NCBI GenBank assembly: GCA_002102555.1
Contig: MCFL01000094.1
Coordinates: 1-64,000, forward strand
Origin: Catenaria anguillulae PL171
Taxonomy: Eukaryota; Blastocladiomycota; Blastocladiomycetes; Blastocladiales; Catenariaceae
Reading direction: 5' to 3'
DNA length: 64,000 nucleotides
Shown here in pieces: positions 1 to 11,738 of this stretch. The translations under genes were made by a program, and so were the position numbers. The notes below the pieces were generated by a model that saw only the letters and a list, made by a program, of their open reading frames with translations, was not told the origin of the DNA and ran no database searches. Positions within the stretch are counted from its first letter, which is position 1, and every line of letters starts with the position of its first letter.

Positions 1-2734
1 GCAGGCGGACCTGGTGGTGTCTGTCGAGATTGTACCGAGCGACCCGACAGCTGCTGTTGAATGCCGGCTGGCGCTTGTTGAGATTGCGTTGGCGGTGGAA
101 GTTGAGTTGTTGACGAAGCTGACCTTGGTGTCGGTTGCCTCGATTGCCTGGCCGACGAAGCTGCAGTTCCTGGGCGCACATTTGATGGGCTTTGCATGGA
201 CGTAAGCAAGGCCGCAACATCCTCGTCCGTCATCTCGTGGTCAAAATCGGACCGTCTCGATGCCGACTTTGCCGGTGGCGCTGGTTCGGCGGCCAAGGAC
301 TTTGTTCCTTGCCGCATCAGAGGTTGCTTCGGTGCCATTCTTGCTTTAGTGGTGAGGTCGGGTTGTTGGCGCACAGGTGACGAGTCGGGCGAGGTATCCA
401 TTGGGTCGTCGCCGCGTCATTGAAGCAAAAACGCGAACGACATTTTCGTCCCGTTCGGGTTCGATAGGCTGACTTGAGACCCCGAATGCGATACGCCGCT
501 TGCGTGACTGGCGGGAGCGAGGTGGTGGATCCGTGCGCTGGTATGGTTGTGAGTCGGCTGGGTGGGGAAGAACGTACCCCTGGGCCTTGGGGTCGGACTG
601 CCACACTTGTGTTGATCGTCAAGTTCGGCGGCGGCGGCGTCGCCGTTGGTAAGCTGGGCTGGCCGGTGGCTGATGGTCGGCCATTTGTTGGAGCCGCGGA
701 GCTTGAGATGTTGGATTTGATGATGCTTTCGCTTGCATCGCAACCGGAAGGCATGAAACAACAACGGGAGTCCCGTGCGAAGGCTCATGGCAGACGGTTC
801 TTGAATGAGCGTCTTGGCAGCAACAACTGACGTGGCCGTTGCAGGTTCGTCCGGCGTCGGTGCACCTATCGCGGCATCCACAGCTGAACCTTTTCGCGAC
901 CGTTTGGCTCGTGTCGGTGCCAGTGATGGTACCGAAGGGCTCAACTCGGTTGAGATGGGCTGCTTGCGCTTCCGTCCACCACCCGACGGTGCCGCCGACG
1001 GAGTTGCAGCACTTGCAGCAGATTCTGCATTGAGCAACACGGGCGGCACCACAGGAGGTGTTGGAACGTGCGGCATTGGAACGGGTGAGGAGGACGCCGA
1101 AGCTGAAGTGAGCAATGCCGCCAGTTGGCTCTTTGGCGGTGGACTCGGTGCCCTTGGAGGAGGTACCGCGACTCCAGGAGGCAACGGCGCGGGGACTGAT
1201 GCCACGGGCGGAAAGGTATCTGCCGGCGCTGCCCTGGGTTCAGGTTGTGTGGGCGAAGCAATGCCGAGTGCATGTCGCATCGATCGAGATGGAATTGCAC
1301 GTGGAGGGCTCGATGACGCTTGCCGTTGAGGTGCCGACTCGAGTGATGGTGAGCCTGGCAGGGCTGTTGCTGTTGCTGGAATTGGCAACCTTGATGGAGA
1401 GCTCGGGGCAGGTGCTGGGGCATCGTTGGGTTCATGGATTGGCGGCGAATGCGGTGGCATATCGCCTACCGAGCTACCATTTCTACCGGCTGCTTCTGCT
1501 ACCTGTACCGCCTGCTGCGGAGCAGGCTCATCCACATCCATCGCTTCGACATGGTCGTCATTGTCCCCTCCCACACTCCTTGTCTCTGCGTCTGGTTCCG
1601 CCTCCTTTGTAAATTTGCGTGGCTCTGGCGACGCCGACATACCAAACCCAACAGCCATATTCGAATCCAGATCCATGGGCACCCCACTACTTGTATCCGA
1701 CAGCTCGCCCGACACCACCGCCGCGATTCTACCTGGCGATGGCGAATGTTTGTTGGGCGACGACAGCCGGGACACACGCCCGGCCCGCCCACGGCTTGTT
1801 GGCGACTCGACGAGTCGCCCGCTGCTTGTGGGTGTTTTTGGTCGGAGGGGTGAGCCTGGTCGCCGAGGCGAACGAGGGGATAATGCGTTGGCCGCCGTGG
1901 ATTTGCTGTTTGTGCCGGTGGTGTCAATCGCGATCGATAGCGAGGATTGCCGGCGGGACCACGGTGCCGAAGTGGGTGAGGACGGACGTGAGTCGGTCGC
2001 GGTGCTTGCGGCGTTTGCCGAGGCAGCAGCAGCAGCAGCGGCGGCGGCCATGGCGGCGGTTGGGCCAGTGGACGATCGCCGGCGGCTGGGGTTCAGTGGG
2101 ATAGGTTCTGGTGCAGGTTGAGAGCGGAGTTTGGCGGCTGTCGAGTTGGCGTAATCTGACATGGGATGGGTTACAGATGTGGGTGATCGTGGATCCGAGT
2201 CCAACGGGTCTGACTGCCTCTGGCCGAAACTTGCTGCTTTTGATGGGTCAGACGAGACAAGGTTCGGTTTGGGCGGCAACCGCAGGCCACCAGGACCACC
2301 GCCGCCGTCCGACCCCGATAGACTGCGTTCTTCACTATCGCCCGTCGGCAACGCTTTGACGCGACCGGACGCCGCCGATGGCATGACCTCTTGCGATTCG
2401 GACACGGACCGCCTCCTTGGCAATCCCAGGTACGCCGGCATGGGTGGCGGTGGCCCAAATCCACCTGCATCCTGGTCTCGATCGCGCTCGCGGGGGCGGT
2501 GGGCCGGGATGTTTATGAGCGGCGGGGGTTTTGGCGGTAGTCCCGCGGTTGTTGGCGTTGGTGATGTGGGCGATTTGAAGCGGTCGATTGGTGCCGGAGC
2601 CGCAGAAGGAGGAGCCGAGATGCTGTCGGACCGATGCCGAAACTCGGATACAACTGGTGAGAGTGGCGGGACCGAAGCAGACGAAGAAGACGACCATGGG
2701 CGGTATCCCGCCGTGTAAGACGCTGAAGGTTGAC

Positions 2735-2766
<32 letters not shown>

Positions 2767-4561
2767 GATTGCTGCTGCCACGGCGGCACAACACTTGGGG
2801 CCGCTGAGGCCGAAGGCGTGCCAGCTGCCGCCGGCTGCTGATACGACATTGCTCTCCTTCTCAATCCTCCCTCCTTTGCAAAGTCGCCTGCTGTTGGGCT
2901 CGTCAATTGATCTGTGGACGCCGACCTGCTGCCTGCTGCCGCAGCGCCCGCCTGACTTGCCTCCCTGGCCTTCCACGCCGCGCGAATCATCTCCATCTTT
3001 CCCCTCAACACCCCGTCAGGCACGCCGGTTCGCGCTTCCTCAATTGCCCGACACGCATCCTCAATCGTATCCGCAACAACCCCCTCCTCCTCACTGGCAA
3101 TCCATCGGATCCACTTCCACCCGCCAGCGGCCGACTGGCCCGATGGCGACACGGGATCCCACGCAAACACGCCAAACCGGCGCTTGGGCGGCTCAAGTGC
3201 CCACGCTGCGTGTGTGGCGCGATCAAGGTCGACGCGGCCGACGCCGCGGAGCCGACCCACGGGGTCGTTGGTGATGCGTGCAAGGAGCTTGAATGCGATG
3301 GCATCCGTGAGGATCATGTCCGTGGTCGAGTACGGGTTGCGCGGATCAAGGTCGGGTTCTAGGCGGTCGCCCGCGCGAACCGTGTCGACGAGAAGGGTCA
3401 CGGTGCGTGGTGGAATCCAGTGGTACCTGAACAACAGTCAGCCTAGTTAGCGCCCGATTACAAAATTGGAGCGACAATAGGCACAGGTAGGGCGGAACGG
3501 GGCGTACGTGTCTGGACATGGACCCGGTTTGAACGGTTGTCGGACTGGTGCAAACACCAGTCCCTGACATGCATGTCGCAAGCTGGGGATGACTTGATCG
3601 AGTACCTTGACTAACCCGTACGAGCGCTCCATGATTTGTAGCGACAGAACAAATGGGGATGGAGGCGACGCGGCTGACGTGCTGCCAAGGGCCGAGGCAG
3701 ATGACGAGGCGTGACCAGATGGCTGTTCAGAGGGCGAGTGAAGCGCAGTTGAGGACGTTCGACGAAGGCGATAAAAGTTTCGGTGAGGGCGAATGACTTC
3801 CATGTCAAGTGTGCCAAGCCGGCGGTCAAGCGATTTGGCCGCCACGTCGGCACGGCCGTGGACCGCGAGCATGTCGAGGCAGAGGAAGCGTAGGCTGTCC
3901 TGTGAAGGTTATCAAATTGGATTCCAGTTGCAGCAAAAAGCGCAAGGCGCTGCAATGTGAGTGGGGGCTCGCATAAAGTCACGGCGGCGCGTTATGGTGT
4001 CGTACAGGTGCTCCATTTTGACCGCGATCCGTGACGAGACACCCGTCAATCAAGGTTTCGTGATGCGTCGAGCTTTGGTTGTCGGGACAAGGAAATACGA
4101 CCCGACGAACGATTTTGGCAGCGTTAATCTGTGCAAGCGAATATGGAATTTAATGGAATGTGCACACTCAAAACCACAGGTTGCGCATCAATCAGGGGAA
4201 CACAATGAGGACCCACCAAAAACACCTGGTTCCCCAGTGCACCATCCTCTGGTCGCATGATGAGCATCAAGAGCCGAACGCCAACAGCCCGCTCGTACAC
4301 GAAATAGTCGGTATGAAGCAAGGAATCGACATGGTCGCGGGACATGCGCGAAGGGACCGAGACGGGGAACGCAAATGATGGAGTTTCGGCATTGCTAGAT
4401 GCCAAGGAAACAAGCGAGGGTCGAGCGAGGCGCTGGACCGTGTCGAGAATGGACTGTCTGTGCGGGTCGTGGATCAAGGTGCCAAGCCCATTGAGGTCCG
4501 GTACGGGCGGTTGCACAGACGGCTGCTCATTTGGTACGGCGTCGGGCGGCTGGCCCGCCAT
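1..4561 (-). CDS. mRNA guanylyltransferase-like protein with degenerate active site and long low-complexity tail (3' end off window)
   Basis: Four exons can be joined at the N-terminal end: 4561-4178, 4128-4006, 3899-3508 and 3426 onward, with introns of 49, 106 and 81 nt. The product follows the eukaryotic capping-enzyme guanylyltransferase fold in order: entry to motif I (HTDYFVYE), motif III (TLIDGCLVTD), motif IIIa (RLGTLDMEVIRP), motif IV (QGLVFAPV), motif V (YHWIPP) and an OB-like segment. The KxDG nucleotidyl-lysine motif reads RAVG at residues 91-94. Motif IV has Gln for Asp, motif V lacks both lysines, and the motif VI RxDK is absent, so GMP transfer looks impossible. A tail of about 850 residues rich in Ser, Pro, Ala and Gln follows, with a poly-Gln run near 2732-2768. 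The frame hits TGA at 417-419 but stays open afterwards to base 1, so one or two further introns probably lie between about 780 and 330. Family assignment is firm; loss of catalysis is inferred. Confidence 0.8.
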
Positions 4562-5034
4562 GGTTGCATTCGCCCGTATGGTATCAATTATGGTGTAAAC
4601 TGAGCCTCGATGGCAATCCGGCGATTCGCGCTGGGTTGACGGCAGGCTGTGTTGTCAACTTGACAGACGTGTGATGGATGATGGCCCTCGAAGAAGTTTG
4701 GTTGCGGGGCGTTGGCGGGAGGAGACGGTCGGGGCAGGCAGCTTGAGCAATATCAGGTAGACGGATCCCGAAGTGCATTGCTAGAGGTGGGCATTTGAGC
4801 CTTGAATCAGTCTTCATTGATTGAGCGTTGCGGCCGTTTTGATTTTGCTGAAAAGACCAAGTGAGGTGCGAGAGTTGAGTCTAGAATTCTTCCACGCTCA
4901 TTCCTCTATCCTTCCACAATTCTTCCATCCGTAGCTTAGCGGACGGCAAAAAAAAGGCAGGACATACATAAGCATCATGTCCCGAGACAAGGAACCATGA
5001 AATGAACGCACTGGCATGAGTGAATTGAAGCACC
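4562..5034. other. divergent intergenic region
   Basis: About 470 nt separate the starts of the capping-like gene (minus) and MCD4 (plus), so this must hold both promoters. No convincing reading frame, tRNA or repeat was seen. The stretch is only mildly AT-richer than its flanks. Confidence 0.6.
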
Positions 5035-8017
5035 ATGGGCCGCCCGATACCACGCACACGCTCCGAGCTCGCCGCCATCCTCGCCGCCTCCGATCGCGCA
5101 AAGCAGGATGACCCGCCACCACCGCAAAAGACGCCTTCGCTCGCCAGGAATGCCCGGTCCATCGCCTACCTCATTCTGTTGGGAGTCCTGTGCCATTCCA
5201 TCTTTGCCATCTCCATCTTTGACATCTACTTCACCTCGCCCGTCGTCCACGGGATGCCCGCAAGCGTGCCACACTCGCCCACGACCACTCCACCCGCACG
5301 CCGCCTGATTCTCTTTGTCGCCGATGGCCTGCGTGCCGACACGCTCTTCTCGCACCCGGCTCGCGCACCTTATTTGCACCATATTGCCCGGGAAAAGGGC
5401 GCCTGGGGCGTCTCGCACACACGCGTGCCAACCGAGTCACGACCGGGTCATGTTGCGCTGATTGCTGGCATGTACGAGGACGTATCCGCAGTCACAAAGG
5501 GATGGAAGCTTAACCCGGTCGATTTCGATTCCATGGTCAATGCGTCACGGGCCACATTCATGTATGGCTCGCCCGATATCTTGCCCATGTTTGAACACGG
5601 TGCTGTGGACACGAAGGCTCGGGTTAGGAGCGAAATGTACTCGGCCGAAGAAGAGGATTTCGCTGGCAAGGCGGATGCATCGCAGCTCGATACGTGGACG
5701 TTTGACCGTTTCCTCAAGACGCTGGACGACGATTCGGCCAAAGCCAACATGGATGGCCCACAAACCTTCATCTTTCTGCATTTGCTCGGACTCGATACCA
5801 ACGGCCATGCACACGGACCACACTCGGACACGTACCGCAACAACCTGCAGCTCGTGGATGCCGGCATCGCAAAGGTCGTCAAGGCAGTCGAGACGCGCTT
5901 TCCTGGCGGGGACACGGCGTACGTGTTCACGTCGGATCACGGCATGCATGCCCGTGGCAATCACGGCGACGGGGATCCGCAGAACACGCTGACGCCGCTG
6001 GTAGCGTGGGGCGCGGGCATTCGAAAGCCGATCCGGCAGCCAGCGAATGGCGACATGATTCACGCCAACGGGACAAGGGCCCCACCGCCTCCTTTGGGCT
6101 CGTACCCTGGCGTCGACGCTGAGCGGTGGGCGACCTTGATTCCGACGCTTCGGCGAGACGTCCATCAAGCAGATGTGTCGCCGCTCATGGCGTCGCTCAT
6201 TGGTTCGCGTGTGCCCATGAATGGTGTGGGCGTCTTGCCCGCTGACTTGCTCGAGGACAGGCAATGGGCAAAGGTGGCCAAACGTGCAAATGCACTGCAG
6301 ATCCTTTTCATGTACTTGACCAAGGCCAAAATCCGCAGGGACCGCGAACCGTGGTACACGTCGTTTGAGGAACTCTCCGTGTTTGAGCATGTTCCTCGGC
6401 CGCATTTGGCGGAAGTGGTCGCATATTACTACGCGGATGACAAGTTGGACGAGCTCGTGGACCTGAGTTTGCGCGGGCTGAATTATTTGCAAAAGTGCGT
6501 CCATCATTCGATGGTGCACATGTTGAGGCGAGAATTGGCTGACTTTGTATGAGATTCATGCGTGTAGATACGATTGGCTCTTCCTTCGCAGCATTGTCTC
6601 ACTTGGCTACGTTGGATGGATGTGCTACTCGCTTAGCCACGTCATCTTCCCCACAAACACCGTGACTGCCGCCGTCATTCCAGCAACACCCTATATTCCG
6701 TCCATCCTCATCACAGTGGCACTTGGGGTATTCCTGTTCATCAAGCATGCCCCAACCACCTACTATCTCTACTCGCTCCTCTCTGTCTACTTGTGGGACT
6801 CGACCGCCCGCCGCTTCTTGACGCTCGCGCCACACGCGGGATACTCGTACCCTTCCTTCAAAACGATTGTGCTCGCACTCGCGTACATTGCCGGTCTTGA
6901 AGTCCTTGTCGCCAGCTACGAGCACCGGTGGCTCCTTTTCCCTGTGGCAGCCTTGCTCGCTGTTTGGCCCTTCATGCCCTGGTCGCGTCCGTCTAAAGCA
7001 CGGTTACCCGTGGCCGGTTGGCGGTTCGTGTGGAGTGTATCAGTGACAAGCGCGGGGGCATGGACGTTGTTGCCGCCTGTTGGAGCGGAGACGGATGTGA
7101 ATCAGCTTGCTTTGGGTGTCGCTTTGACTCTGGTGCTTTCTGTCGCGGCATTCGCACGTTCAAACGCGACAGTGGCAAGCAAGAGGGTGTACTGGACATG
7201 CATCTCGCTCACAGCTATCGCCGCCTGCAACGTCGCATGGATCGTTACTGCTCTTTCTAACCGGCAAGGTCTTCCCCCGATTGCCCAAATCATTTCTTGG
7301 ACTATTCTCGTCGCCTCTCCACTCGCCCTGGCACTTGACCGCCGACCTACGCTCAACCCAATCGACCGCGTCACGCTCATTGCTCTCGCATCTGCGCCCG
7401 TCTACATTCTACTCAGCACCGCCTACGAGCTCGGTTTCGTTGCATGTTATGCGACTGCATGTGTCGCCTGGTGTGCCATCGAGCACACTGCATCCACTGC
7501 TCTCCCCACCGATATCTCAACGTCCTCTGCGGTTGTCACTTCAAGCGACCTGCGCACGGCCTTCACGTTCCTTACGCTGATCCACCTGGGCTTCTTTGGC
7601 ACGGGCAACATTGCCTCGTTGGCCTCATTCACGTTGGCCTCAGTGTACCGCCTCATCACTGTGTTTTCGCCATTCACCATGGGCGCGCTCCTCATCTTCA
7701 AAGTGATCCTCCCGTTTGTTGTTGCCAGTGCCGCGTTTCGCGTTGTTGCTGCGAGTTCGCCGCTTGCCAAACGTGCGAAAAAGGTCGGAAACGACCCGTT
7801 TGCCGTGTTTTTGCTGGTGGTGAGCACGTGCGATGTGCTCACACTGCACTTCTTTTGGAACGTGCGGGATGAGGGGAGCTGGTTGGAGATTGGGACCAGT
7901 ATTTCGCAGTTTGGGATTGCGAGCGGGTTTCTCGTGTTCTTGTTTCTCTTGTATTTGGTGTGCGGGACTGTGGTGGGGAAAGTGGTGGTGCCGATGGCCA
8001 AGCCAAAGTTGGCGTGA
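5035..8017 (+). CDS. MCD4: GPI ethanolamine phosphate transferase 1 (Mcd4/PIG-N)
   Basis: Two exons, 5035-6494 and 6568-8017, are joined across a 73-nt intron with donor gtgcgt and acceptor tgtag, which restores LQKYDW. The protein is 969 residues, close to the usual length of the family. It adds phosphoethanolamine to the first mannose of GPI precursors in the ER. A single N-terminal membrane anchor (about residues 42-62) is followed by a lumenal alkaline-phosphatase-like domain. That domain has the metal-site signature VADGLRADT, the ESRPGHVALIAG block and the SDHGMHARGNHGDG block. The second exon encodes a multi-spanning membrane domain with many hydrophobic segments. No broken motif was found. 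The start ATG is the first in frame and sits just before the conserved cytosolic N-terminus. Confidence 0.95.
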
Positions 8018-9743
8018 GTCGGATGTTCGGTCACACGCTACCAGTACATGTCTTGAGATCACACTCTGTCCTTTTGCTTTGGCCGTGAGTGCCTCAACGG
8101 ACTCTGGAATCTTGATACCGGTAGCTCGACTATGTCATTCGTGAGGCATTCGATTTGTACAGGCCCGTCATTTGTTGCCCTGGCCGGGTGTCCAACCTCT
8201 CTGCACGAGGATTTACATGTTGCCGACCTCCATTTGTTCGAGAGCTTGTGTGACAGCATGTCCATGGAAGCATGAGTCGATGCTGACACTCGTAGTGAGC
8301 CAGACCGGCGTCAACTCCCAGTCGGTGCAACCGATGTCCAACTGTCAGTCTCAACGTTGGTCCCAGGCCGGCTCGATGCATCGATTGTCTGAACAACAAG
8401 CGTATCTAGTTTACCACAGTCCATGTACTACTACCCAAGCTGGCGGCCGAGCAACCCAATTTGGCTGATGCCACTTAGTCCTTCCGTCATGGATCGAGTA
8501 CACAAGGCATTGTAGAACTGCGATTGCATTACCGACGCCAAAGTCTGCCACCGCTGCTTTCCCGGCTTTTGCGCCCGTTTCTGTTCAGGATTAAATGCTC
8601 GACGGGATGCAGCGCAAGAAGTTAGCGCGGTTTCATGGCTCCCGTGCTCGACGTCCGTCGAGCGGCTCTCTCTTCTCGCTCCAACCAACGATGCTGGCTT
8701 CTTGTGGACCGCGACGTGCCTCCTTCCTCTCCAATTCGTGGTTTGGGGCTGGACTTACCGCAAAGCAAGCCGCCAAAAACGCCCTCATCGTGTACCTGGA
8801 GAGACTCCCAGCATTATTAGGCAAGCTGGCGGTTGCCCGAGAAGCGAGCCGGTACTCGGTCACGGCTCTCGACATGGACGAGATCGAACACCGCAAGCAC
8901 ACCCCAAATGCATCGTTCGATGGTTCCCAGTGTCATCCGTCCCACTGCCATACTAGGCTCTGCCATTCGGCCGGCCAAGTCCTCGCCGCCTAACACCCTG
9001 TCGACACCGCCAACCGTTGCTGCCCCACAAGGTCCACAAGCGCAGCTATGCGACGCGTTACCTCACATGCCTGGAGGTCGATGGATGATGGCACCTGACC
9101 CAACTCAGCGGATTCACCGAGCGTCAGATTGTCATTGCAATCGACTTGTTCGCGGAGTTCGAGTCCGCGCGGGATTCGAGCGGGTTTGGCTTTGGCGAGA
9201 CGGCGGAGCGGGTTCGGTAACCCGGGCTTGATAAAATTGGCGCAGTGTTCAAGTTGAATGCACAGACGAGCGATGAGGAGGACGAGGGACCAGAAGGCGA
9301 GTTTTCATGGATGTGGAGGTGATTCTCCAATTGCCACCGGCGATGTTTGTTGGTTGTTGTTTCTTGCTTCTTCTTGATGCAATTGATCCTGCTACATATG
9401 TCGGTCGACGGACTGTATTCGTCCTCCCCATGCTCGCATTGATGGCTGGCTGCGAACAGCAGAACAGTCCGGCCGCGTGATGCCAGATCTGCCATGAAAA
9501 GTGAGTGACATCAGCGAGAGGATTCCGATCGACCCGCCGCTGCTTTCACGCGCTTGATGCTTGGCTCGTGCTGTGCTGACCAGACCAACTCAAGGCACAA
9601 GGCAAAGGTACAAAAGCAGGCGCCCACCCCTCCCATCTCCATCTGCAACGCTTTCGCCTCTCTCACGCTTTCCCGTTCCCCCACTGTCTCGCGCCGCCCC
9701 TTCCCTCACCCCCGAGAAGAGAATCCACGCCATCATCATCGCC
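8018..9743. other. intergenic region between MCD4 and the thiolase gene
   Basis: About 1.7 kb with no intact recognisable gene. It holds the MCD4 3' end, a block of decayed coding sequence (listed separately, about 8590-9325) and the thiolase promoter. A pyrimidine-rich stretch of CT tracts (about 9620-9720) lies just upstream of the thiolase ATG and looks like a transcription-start region. Confidence 0.6.
8590..9325 (+). pseudogene. decayed coding sequence, family not recognised
   Basis: The best piece is a single frame from about 9000 to 9322 that reads like protein but carries two internal stops: TGA in LEVDG*WHLTQLS near 9085 and TAA in AERVR*PGLDKIG near 9220. It ends in an acidic segment (QTSDEEDEGPEGEF) before TGA. 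A second coding-like stretch lies upstream in another frame at about 8740-8910 (AKNALIVYLERLPALL). No start, splice structure or known domain could be set. It could instead be an unusual multi-exon gene, but stops within the best frame favour a relic. Confidence 0.35.
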
Positions 9744-11049
9744 ATGTCTGCCAACGCCCGTGTCCAACAGCTCTCGTCCCAAATCGCCCAGCGTACGTCA
9801 CACCTCGACCACAGGCAACGCTGCAGTTAGCCAGGACTGTCCGCTAACTCGGCCGTTTGCGTCATCCACAGCCTCGGTCAGCACCAAGTCGCCCAACGAC
9901 GTGGTCATCTGTGCCGCCGTCCGCACCCCGATCACGCGCGCGCGCAAGGGCGGGTTCAAGGACACGCACTCTGAGGAGTTGCTCGCAGCTGCCCTCAAGG
10001 CAATCATTGACCGCACCAAGATTGACCCCAAGATTGTCCAGGACATTCAAGTCGGCAACGTCTTGCCTCCCGGCGGCGGCGCCACGGTTGCCCGCATGGC
10101 CGCCCTCTACGCCGGCTTCCCCAACACGACCGCTCTCTCCACCATCAACCGCCAGTGCTCGTCTGGCCTGCAGGCCGTCGGCTCGATCGCGCACGCCATT
10201 CAGGCCGGCATGATTGATGTCGGAATCGGCGCTGGTGTTGAGAGCATGACCATGAACTACGGCCCCGTCGCCATGCCGCAGTCCACGTCCGACAAGGTCA
10301 CGGGCTTGCCCGAGGCGGCCGACTGCCTCTTGCCCATGGGCATCACGTCCGAGAACGTGGCCAAGGAGTGGCAGATTCCTCGGTCCAAGCAAGACGCGCT
10401 TGCCGCTGCCTCGCACCAAAAGGCCGCCAAGGCCCAGCAGCAGGGCCTCTTCAACGAGGAAATTGTGCCCGTGACTATCACCAAGGAGGACGGCACCGAG
10501 GCCGTGATTTCCAAGGATGACGGTATCCGCGCCAACACCACGGCCGAGGGCCTTGCCAAGCTCAAGCCCGCCTTCTCTGCCGACGGATGCACCACCGCCG
10601 GTAACGCCTCGCAGGTGTCTGACGGTGCCGCTGCCGTGCTGCTCGCCCGCCGGTCGGTTGCCCAAAAGCTCGGTCTCCCCATCATTGGCAAGTTTGTCAA
10701 CTTGGCCGTTGTTGGTGTGCCCCCGCGCGTCATGGGCATTGGCCCCGCATACGCCATTCCCGAGGCGGTCCGCAAGGCCGGCATCACCATTGACCAAGTC
10801 GACATTTTTGAGATCAACGAGGCATTTGCGTCTCAGGCCGTCATGAGTATCGAGCACCTCAAGATCCCTTACGAGAAGGTCAACCCCAAGGGTGGTGCCA
10901 TTGCCCTCGGCCATCCCTTGGGCTGCACGGGTGCCCGCCAAATTGCCACCTTGTTGCCCGAGCTCAAGCGCCAGGGCAAGAAGGTTGGTGTCGTGTCCAT
11001 GTGCATTGGTACCGGTATGGGTGCCGCGGCCGTGGTTGTGCGCGAGTAA
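9744..11049 (+). CDS. POT1: 3-ketoacyl-CoA thiolase, peroxisomal type
   Basis: Two exons, 9744-9792 and 9872-11049, with a 79-nt intron, give a 408-residue thiolase. The enzyme cleaves 3-ketoacyl-CoA to acetyl-CoA in the last step of fatty-acid beta-oxidation. Catalytic residues are visible: acyl-Cys112 in NRQCSSG, His364 in ALGHPLGC and Cys394 in SMCIGTG. The short first exon encodes an N-terminus with a PTS2-like nonapeptide, RVQQLSSQI, which fits R-[LVI]-x5-[HQ]-[LA] except for the final Ile. This points to the peroxisomal ACAA1/Fox3 group rather than a cytosolic acetoacetyl-CoA thiolase. Codon use is strongly C-biased at third positions, suggesting high expression. An Erg10-type enzyme is a less likely alternative. 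Confidence 0.92.
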
Positions 11050-11738
11050 GTGGAATGGGAAGACTGGGTGGAAGCGTCAGCTTCGGACTGGTCGGGCACG
11101 GGAGCCTGTTATCTTTTTCTTTCTGTTGTTCGCCCTTGCCCTCATTTGGTTGGGCGAGTCTCTCCATTGATTCCTGTTTCCTTCCAGGCGCGTGTGCTCT
11201 AACAGTTTGTTGCTCGTCCCCCCTGTCTTCGTTTTCTGTACTGAACCGGACCCCTCTTCTTTGTTGAATGCAATACAATTCTAAATGTCAATCACGTCGA
11301 CTGACGGTCCTGCCTGGATGGTGATGGCAGACGTAATGCCATGCGGTTCATTCCAAAAGTACATTCATACCATTTAGCATATGAACACATGAACACATGC
11401 TCACATCCCACTCTCGCATACAGCAGATAGACGAGGCTGACGTCAGGAAAAGTGATTGTCATGCCGCTTACGACGCTACTCGACTAACTGACAGCTGAAA
11501 GGTTCCCGTGCGTCGTCAAAATGGCCTGTCTGGGCGGAAGTGGGTTGACGTCCAAGTCGACGAGTCGCTCGTAGGACCAGTCCCAATTTGAGATGGTACA
11601 GCGTTTGTGGTCGACATGGGCATGCCGAGCGTGTACGGAACTGGGATGTTTTTCGCCGTTGGCGCTGGGTACTTCAAGTAGGGCAGGCATGCGAGGTCTG
11701 CGAGGTTGGCATCTCAGTTGGAACAGGCGCAAAATACA
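11050..11738. other. convergent intergenic region
   Basis: About 690 nt between the stops of the thiolase (plus) and oligoribonuclease (minus) genes. It is T-rich just after the thiolase stop, as expected for a 3' UTR. No coding or RNA gene was recognised. Confidence 0.55.

Noticed and set aside
1426-2121. Plus-strand open frames opposite the capping-like tail
   Set aside because: The opposite strand of low-complexity coding sequence stays open by composition; the minus strand links to conserved motifs through splicing.
2732-2768. CTG/CAG microsatellite as a stand-alone repeat
   Set aside because: It encodes the poly-Gln run of the capping-like protein in frame, so it is part of the coding sequence.
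6495-6567. Possible gene boundary or frameshift inside MCD4
   Set aside because: A normal 73-nt intron with gtgcgt and tag ends restores the family sequence LQKYDW.
9862-10941. 359-codon minus-strand frame opposite the thiolase gene
   Set aside because: Antisense shadow of a C-biased gene; Gly/Val/Asp-rich translation with no domain.
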